This document shows positions 12,438-17,005 of a DNA stretch of 17,005 nucleotides, one piece after another. The translations under genes and the position numbers were made by a program. Position 1 is the first letter of the stretch. The number at the start of each line of letters is the position of its first letter. A model generated the notes under the pieces. The model worked only from the letters and a program-made list of their open reading frames with translations, made no database searches and was not told the DNA's origin. This stretch comes from Nitrospinota bacterium (GTDB taxonomy: Bacteria > Nitrospinota > Nitrospinia > JACRGO01): assembly GCA_016212295.1 (NCBI GenBank), contig JACRGO010000080.1, positions 1-17,005 of the forward strand. The letters are read 5' to 3'.

Positions 12438-13825
12438 TACGCCATCCCAATCAGGTACAAAAATAGTTTCCATTTGTCCAAAAATATCTGGTCCCACCCA
12501 AGAGTATGGTCGCGGGCAACTCTTCCAAAGGCCGATTGCAAAAGGAACAAAATTTCCCAGGCGGCCATCAAAATGGAAATAAGAAAAGCCGCGTTGCTCC
12601 AAGCGCTGTATTTGGAAATAACACTGTAGAAACAAGAAAGGCCAATGATTAAAACGGCCGTGGATTGAACTATATACCGATAGCCGAAGGTGTCCCCCAT
12701 TTTCCATTCATAAGAGGAGGTGAACCACAAAATTATAATCAAGGAAAAAATGACGCTTTGCTTCAATCCGGGCTCTTTGGGACTCCAGAAGAAGAGTCCT
12801 GCAAAGGAAAAAATCAGGATAGGCGAACATGAGACAATCCCCGCGTAGCTGGAAAAAAAAAGAACACCCAAGGAAGGCGAGGCCAGATTAAAGGAGGCGC
12901 CTTCCTGGAGATATGATATCCCGAAAGGGTTCCCATAGTAATAATTCCACGCCAGCATTTGTGGCGCCAGCGCGATAAAGAAGGCCGCAAGAAAGAAGAC
13001 GCCCCCTTTGAACCAGCCACGGACGCCTTTTCCCCTGTCCTCAACTGCGTTTTTCAGGGCGTAGCCGTATTCAAAAAGCGCCGTCAACAGGTAAGCCCCG
13101 CTGTCCAGGCGGCAGATAATCATTAAACCCGATAGGAATCCAAGCACCATCCACTGCGAGCCCCTCTTCCGGCCCCATGTTTGTATTTGATAATAAAGAT
13201 ATAGGGTCACCGTGAACATGGAGGGTACATGGGCCATGGAGGGAAGGATCAGAAGATAAAAAATGAAGGGGGAGCCAAGCCAGACAAAGATGGCCCCCAT
13301 AAAGGCGTATTTCGGGGGGGCATATCGCGACGCAAGCTTCAAGGACAAAAAGATTCCGGCGAGACCGTAAACCATGGTCCCGAAGCAAGCTGACGCCTGG
13401 AAGGGAAAATCGAACCCATTGACGGGATAAAAGGTCCCCATGCTGTTCAGCATTAATGTCCACAGATGGCCCATGGAATAGAAGGGAAGCCACAGGATGG
13501 CGGGTCCGATGACCCAGTGAACAGTAGGGATTCCATGGGGATTTAGGACAAAATTATTTTCCAAGTCCCCGCCAAAATATGCCATCAATTCTGACAAAAT
13601 ATTCAGATTGCCGTCGAAGTATAGGGAGCGAAGCTGGACAAAATAAGCGAAAGTATCGATCCCGTGAAATTCAAATGGCGCGAATACAATTTTCCCCCTG
13701 AAAAAATAACGCATATAGAGCAGGAAAAGAAAAACAAGGAAAAGAAGGAGGTAATAAATCGGGCGGGGTGATTCCACGGATGGAAGTTTTTCACTATTTA
13801 AAAACGCGGTATTTGGGGGCGCCAT
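12437..13825 (-). CDS. Polytopic membrane protein, GT-C glycosyltransferase-like
   Basis: A 462-residue protein with about ten hydrophobic segments, starting with residues 23-40 (YYLLLFLVFLFLLYM). The first external loop contains HGIDTFAYFVQLRSLYFDGNLN, with Asp57 and Asp71. GT-C enzymes (ArnT, PMT, GT39-like) carry a catalytic acidic residue in this loop, using polyprenyl-phosphate sugars on the outer side of the inner membrane. The fit to GT-C is by topology and this loop only, so the sugar and acceptor are unknown. It lies between a membrane-anchored SGNH hydrolase and a small coupled membrane protein, which suggests an envelope polymer or glycolipid modification set. The ATG at 13823-13825 has only a weak SD-like TTGGA. 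Confidence 0.65.
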   Translation of the reverse strand: MAPPNTAFLNSEKLPSVESPRPIYYLLLFLVFLFLLYMRYFFRGKIVFAPFEFHGIDTFAYFVQLRSLYFDGNLNILSELMAYFGGDLENNFVLNPHGIPTVHWVIGPAILWLPFYSMGHLWTLMLNSMGTFYPVNGFDFPFQASACFGTMVYGLAGIFLSLKLASRYAPPKYAFMGAIFVWLGSPFIFYLLILPSMAHVPSMFTVTLYLYYQIQTWGRKRGSQWMVLGFLSGLMIICRLDSGAYLLTALFEYGYALKNAVEDRGKGVRGWFKGGVFFLAAFFIALAPQMLAWNYYYGNPFGISYLQEGASFNLASPSLGVLFFSSYAGIVSCSPILIFSFAGLFFWSPKEPGLKQSVIFSLIIILWFTSSYEWKMGDTFGYRYIVQSTAVLIIGLSCFYSVISKYSAWSNAAFLISILMAAWEILFLLQSAFGRVARDHTLGWDQIFLDKWKLFLYLIGMA

Positions 13826-13894
13826 AAATCCAATTCAAGTTTGAAGTGACTAAAGCATCAGAACTAAAATTGTGGTGAATAAGTACCTAATGGT

Positions 13895-15562
13895 TCATCT
13901 CATCATGGCCTTCTTGTTCCTGAGCAAAAACTTTTTATGGGCAGTCATTAACTGGGAAATATATTCGGCCCATCCATACCGTAAGAAGACAGCGATATCC
14001 TTCTTGGAAAGCCCCGTGGGTTTGGTGGCGGCCTTCATTAATTCAGGGGATGGAAAAAGATCATTTTCCAGCACTTTCGGGTCCCTGAATGGAACATCCT
14101 TTTCCATCTCTATATAACACCCTTCATCTCCTCCCAAGGATTTCTGTGTATATTTAAACACATATTTCCGCTGGCCAGCCGTTTCCATTTCCTTCCCGGA
14201 CGCAGGACCGCCGGCGAATCCCCGCGGCCCGCTGCTGAATAGATATGCGTTGTCTTGAAAAACAATGGTTTCCCATTTTTTCTTTTCCCCTGTTTCCGGA
14301 TCAAAATCCTTTTTTTCATATTCCAGGAATTTTCCTTTTTTATCAAATACTTTAGTGGAAACGGATTTATTGTTTTTGTTGAAGATCGTCCTCTGAAAAT
14401 GATAATTGCCAGCGTCTTTCCAAACCTTCAGCTCCAAATCGCCGGGCTCTTTTGGACCGCCTTTTTTATTGTAAACAAGAGGGCCGTTCCCCTCTTCGAT
14501 CCGGGAAATGCCTCCATCAAGTTCAGGGGCAAACCACTTGCCCAGAAGAAGTTCATCCGTAGCATAGGCGCCGCTGAAAGCGTGGAGGCGTTTGTATTGT
14601 TTTAAAGGTTCAAGCCTTTTAAAAAGGGCCTGGGCCGCTATTTCCGCTCCCTTTTCATTTAAATGCCAGTCCTCGGGTGAAACCCACAAGCTGGACGCTT
14701 TTTCCCCCTTGAATCCCGGCTCAAAAAGATCCACGAATGCTATGTCCCGCTTTTCGCAATACTCTCTCAACATATTATGCGGACGTGAAAATGGATACTC
14801 ATCGCCCAGCTTGTTTATAACCGGGACAACCGACAGCATGAGCTTTACATTTTTTATTTCGCAAGCTATATGGATGGCGTCAATGAATATCTTCTCCATT
14901 TCCCATCCGCGGGAGTCGTATATCCTTAAAGTGCATTCCTCGAAAGACGGCTTTTTACCGGTCTTTTCCAGAAGCCGGTTTACTCTTGCCTTAAGCAATT
15001 TATAAAGTTCCATTTTATTCACAAAGGCATGAAGCCCTTTCCAGGAGGAAGGGACCAAGTCCCGGTCCTCGCTGTCGCAGGAATAAAGCCCTGGCGTGGG
15101 AACATCGTTGTGGTAGTAGTTGAGGAGAACCATGTCAGGGTTAAAATCAAAGCCCTTTTCATATAGATAATACATGGCGTTATCAGTCCCCCATCCAGGC
15201 TTTGCGGCGTTTATCAATTCAAATCGAACGCCTTCCGCCCCCTTGTTTAAATAAGCCTCTAGCTTCTTGGGAAAGGTATTGCCCAGTTCCTCGATCCCTT
15301 GGCCGAATGTCATGGAGTCGCCAAGAACCAAAATCCGGAAAACCTTTTCCGGTTTTTCAAGGCTATATTCGTAATCCCGTAAACCGCGCGAATTCAACTT
15401 TACGTCCTTTTGGGACCATTCCCGGGCCGGCTTTTTGCCTCTCGCGATAATCCGGAAAAGCGCTTCGGAAACGGCCATGAAAAATATCACGACTGAAATC
15501 AGTATTGATATATTTATAGCGAAAGAGTATTTTTTCTTTTTATGAGAAATGGGTTTGGACAT
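13895..15562 (-). CDS. Membrane-anchored SGNH/GDSL-family hydrolase
   Basis: A 555-residue protein. An N-terminal membrane anchor (about residues 13-35, after KKKK) is followed by a periplasmic SGNH domain: block I GDSMTFGQG with Ser83, block II around residues 118-128 (NAAKPGWGTDN), block III HND with Asn152, and block V DWHLNEKG with Asp298 and His300 as the catalytic pair. These enzymes add or remove acyl groups on glycans or lipids. The last 240 residues (about 315-555) are a charged domain of unknown function. I chose the ATG at 15560-15562, with GGGGAG five bases upstream; an ATG 12 codons earlier starts almost at the predicted transcription start. It is the first gene of a leftward run with the GT-C-like protein. 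Confidence 0.87.
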   Translation of the reverse strand: MSKPISHKKKKYSFAINISILISVVIFFMAVSEALFRIIARGKKPAREWSQKDVKLNSRGLRDYEYSLEKPEKVFRILVLGDSMTFGQGIEELGNTFPKKLEAYLNKGAEGVRFELINAAKPGWGTDNAMYYLYEKGFDFNPDMVLLNYYHNDVPTPGLYSCDSEDRDLVPSSWKGLHAFVNKMELYKLLKARVNRLLEKTGKKPSFEECTLRIYDSRGWEMEKIFIDAIHIACEIKNVKLMLSVVPVINKLGDEYPFSRPHNMLREYCEKRDIAFVDLFEPGFKGEKASSLWVSPEDWHLNEKGAEIAAQALFKRLEPLKQYKRLHAFSGAYATDELLLGKWFAPELDGGISRIEEGNGPLVYNKKGGPKEPGDLELKVWKDAGNYHFQRTIFNKNNKSVSTKVFDKKGKFLEYEKKDFDPETGEKKKWETIVFQDNAYLFSSGPRGFAGGPASGKEMETAGQRKYVFKYTQKSLGGDEGCYIEMEKDVPFRDPKVLENDLFPSPELMKAATKPTGLSKKDIAVFLRYGWAEYISQLMTAHKKFLLRNKKAMMR

Positions 15563-15606
15563 CGGTTCTCCCCGGCCCTTATTTTTTGCGGTTAACATAA
15601 TTTGCT

Positions 15607-15635
15607 ATAATAAAGGCCAATATTTTTTTTGTCAA
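15607..15635 (-). promoter_or_regulatory. Near-consensus sigma-70 promoter of the SGNH gene
   Basis: On the minus strand a perfect TTGACA (15630-15635) and TATTAT (15607-15612, five of six) are separated by exactly 17 bases. Transcription would begin near 15600, giving a leader of about 38 bases that holds the GGGGAG SD site. This is the best promoter in the window and sets the start of the SGNH run. Confidence 0.75.
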
Positions 15636-15683
15636 ACCGTTGATTGAAGGGCGGAGGAATGAGTCATGTGCCATGAGCGTTTT

Positions 15684-15708
15684 TCCTGAATCCTGTATTC
15701 TGAATTCC
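15684..15708. repeat. Degenerate CTGAAT word array
   Basis: Three imperfect copies of a CCTGAATC/CTGTATT/CTGAATT word follow each other just before the helicase fragment. The style matches the word arrays in the leuB-asd gap. The TGA within it is the in-frame stop that closes the helicase frame upstream. Confidence 0.5.
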
Positions 15709-15719
15709 AAGGAATTTTT

Positions 15720-16678
15720 ATGTCCACTGACCTCGCCTTCATAACCAACGAGCCTGGTAAAAAGCTTGATGAATACGGCGGCGTGTTCCTTTCCGATGTG
15801 GTGGGTTTGGGAAAAACCTATATGCCCGCGCTCCTGGCGCGGGAACTTGACGGAAGAAGCCTGGTCATCGCGCCCCCGGCCTTGCTGGACCCAAACAATC
15901 CCGGATCATGGAGGAACGTGTTCTTCGACTTCCACGCGCCGCAAACGGACTTCGAGTCCATGGGAAAACTGGATAATTTGTTGAAGCGCGACATCTCCAG
16001 GTATTCCAATGTCTTTATAGATGAAGCCCACCGGTTCCGCGCGGAATCCAACCAGACCTATGAAAAACTGTCGCGGATTTGCCGGGGAAAGCGCGTGGTC
16101 CTTGTGAGCGCCACGCCCTTGAATAATTATCCTCGCGACATTCTCAGCCAGATCAAGCTTTTTCAGAACGGGAAAAACAGCGCCATCCCCAATGTCCGCA
16201 ACCTCGACGCCTTCTTCGCTTCCCTGGAAAAAAAGCTTAAAGGTCTGGACAGGCGGCAGGACCGGGAAAAGTACTTTTCCCTTGTCCGGGAAAATTCCAG
16301 GGAGATTCGGGAAAAGGTCCTGAAATACCTTATGGTCCGCCGCACCCGTTCAGAAATAGAAAAATATTACGGCGTTGATTTGAAAAAACAGGGGCTGCTG
16401 ATTTTAAATACGCCCGTCATAAGCCGCTGCTCTATTACAAGGGCGAGTGGGACGAATCGGAGCGACAGGGCCAGATCAACCTCGCCCGTTTTATGAAAAT
16501 TCTTTTGGTCAAACGCCTGGAAAGCAGTTTCCACGCCTTCCGGCTGACCTTGGCCCGTTTCATCAGGTCCTATGAGCGCGTTATCGCCGAGTTCCAAAAA
16601 GGCCATGTGTATATCAGCAAGGAAAAAATCAACAAAATATTCGAATACCTGGAGGCGGGGGATGAAGAATCCCTGTAA
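15720..16678 (+). pseudogene. SNF2/DEAH helicase of a defence-type family, truncated and deleted
   Basis: The first frame (15720 to about 16398) has helicase motif I, DVVGLGKTY, motif Ia-like LVIAPPALL, motif II DEAH (FIDEAHRFR), motif III SATPLNN, and VRRTRSEIEKYY. The family, roughly 1000 residues and often found with DNA methyltransferases or phospholipase-D-like nuclease domains, continues before motif I; here the frame is closed upstream, so the N-terminal domain is lost. At about 16395-16402 the frame jumps: the next frame (16400-16678) gives FKYARHKPLLYYKGEW and LLVKRLESSF, parts that normally lie tens of residues further on, so a deletion with frame change is likely. A TAA at 16676-16678 ends this part before the second RecA domain. 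AAGGAA precedes the ATG at 15720, so a truncated protein could still be made, but it would lack ATP-hydrolysis motifs V and VI. Confidence 0.85.
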
Positions 16679-16971
16679 AAGGAAATGGAGCCGCTGAAAG
16701 TCCTCGGCATCCTGCGCAGGGAAATTCCGGGTGAATTTTTCCGGCCCACTCGATCCGATCAAAGAGATTCAAGGGCAGGGCCGCGTGAAGTGATTTTGTC
16801 TTCTTTTTTGATATGAAACTTGAGGAAATCCAGGAAAAGTGGAAGCAAGACAAGTATGAAATAAGAAGCTGTCTTGAAAAAAACATTAAGGCTTGCATGC
16901 AAATAGCCGGAGAAATTCTTAACACACCCCGGCCTTCGGCCACCCCTCTCAAGAGGGGAATTTATATATGA
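16679..16971 (+). pseudogene. Degenerate coding DNA after the helicase fragment
   Basis: The helicase fragment's frame stays open after the TAA (16676-16678) and reads MEPLKVLGILRREIPGEFF, then PREVILSSF, until a stop at 16814. Adding one T to a run of six (16804-16809) would join it to the next frame, which reads KLEEIQEKWKQDKYEIRS and runs to TGA 16969-16971 through a palindromic repeat. The ATG at 16813-16815 has no SD site. This looks like more decayed coding sequence, perhaps a further piece of the same helicase operon. I do not recognise the family. Confidence 0.4.
16925..16962. repeat. REP-like palindromic repeat
   Basis: Two palindromes are back to back: GGCCTTCGGCC (16931-16941), then CCCCTCT / AGAGGGG (16943-16949 and 16952-16958) with a two-base centre. 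The CCCC...CAA...GGGGA design is the same as in the repeat at 1280-1316 inside the mod gene. It lies at the 3' end of degenerate coding DNA. Confidence 0.65.
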
Positions 16972-17005
16972 CGGCGCCTTTTCAACAGGCCATTATATTG
17001 TTACG

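Noticed and set aside
1-17005. tRNA, rRNA or riboswitch
   Set aside because: No cloverleaf with a CCA-proximal pattern, no rRNA-like conserved blocks and no recognisable riboswitch core were seen by eye; a covariance-model scan would be decisive.

Overview
This window looks like chromosomal DNA from an uncultured Gram-negative-type bacterium of intermediate GC. The leucine and aspartate genes are ordinary bacterial ones. Intergenic spaces are full of short palindromic repeats and degenerate 'word' arrays of a kind I associate with Deltaproteobacteria, Nitrospirota, Omnitrophota and similar lineages. The phylum cannot be fixed from this sequence. Nearly every gene lies on the minus strand; only a broken helicase gene at the right end is on the plus strand.

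Left part (1-4890) is a graveyard of defence and toxin-antitoxin genes. It holds a MITE-like element at the very edge, a small antitoxin-like gene behind a PIN toxin gene broken by one base in a homopolymer, and a large type III-style DNA methyltransferase (mod) pseudogene with three separate lesions. One of those lesions sits exactly at a palindromic repeat. A lone small membrane protein follows, then a repeat-rich spacer and an intact VapBC pair. Directly upstream of vapB are two gene stumps: an 80-bp second copy of the mod 3' region and the first 20 codons of a ribbon-helix-helix antitoxin that still has a good promoter and Shine-Dalgarno (SD) site.

Central part (4897-10825) is a housekeeping run read as leuD-leuB-(repeat-rich gap)-asd-large protein. 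leuD and leuB give the last steps around 3-isopropylmalate, without leuC next to them. asd makes aspartate semialdehyde, the branch point to diaminopimelate, lysine, threonine and methionine. Its stop codon overlaps the start of a 973-residue protein with a long coiled-coil half, a basic stretch, one hydrophobic segment and a C-terminal lytic-transglycosylase-like domain. This last gene is the most unusual intact gene of the window, and its coupling to asd suggests a link to cell-wall synthesis or remodelling.

Right part (10926-15562) has a SprT-like zinc metalloprotease with a DUF2786 segment, a small single-pass membrane protein overlapping a polytopic GT-C-like membrane protein, and a membrane-anchored SGNH hydrolase with a near-consensus promoter. 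Together the SGNH, GT-C and small membrane genes look like an envelope-glycan or acyl-modification set.

Right edge (15720-17005) has an SNF2/DEAH helicase of a defence-type family, truncated at its 5' end, internally deleted, stopped early, and followed by degenerate coding DNA ending in another palindromic repeat. The two window ends are thus both decayed defence loci around an intact core. I found no CRISPR array, rRNA or tRNA.
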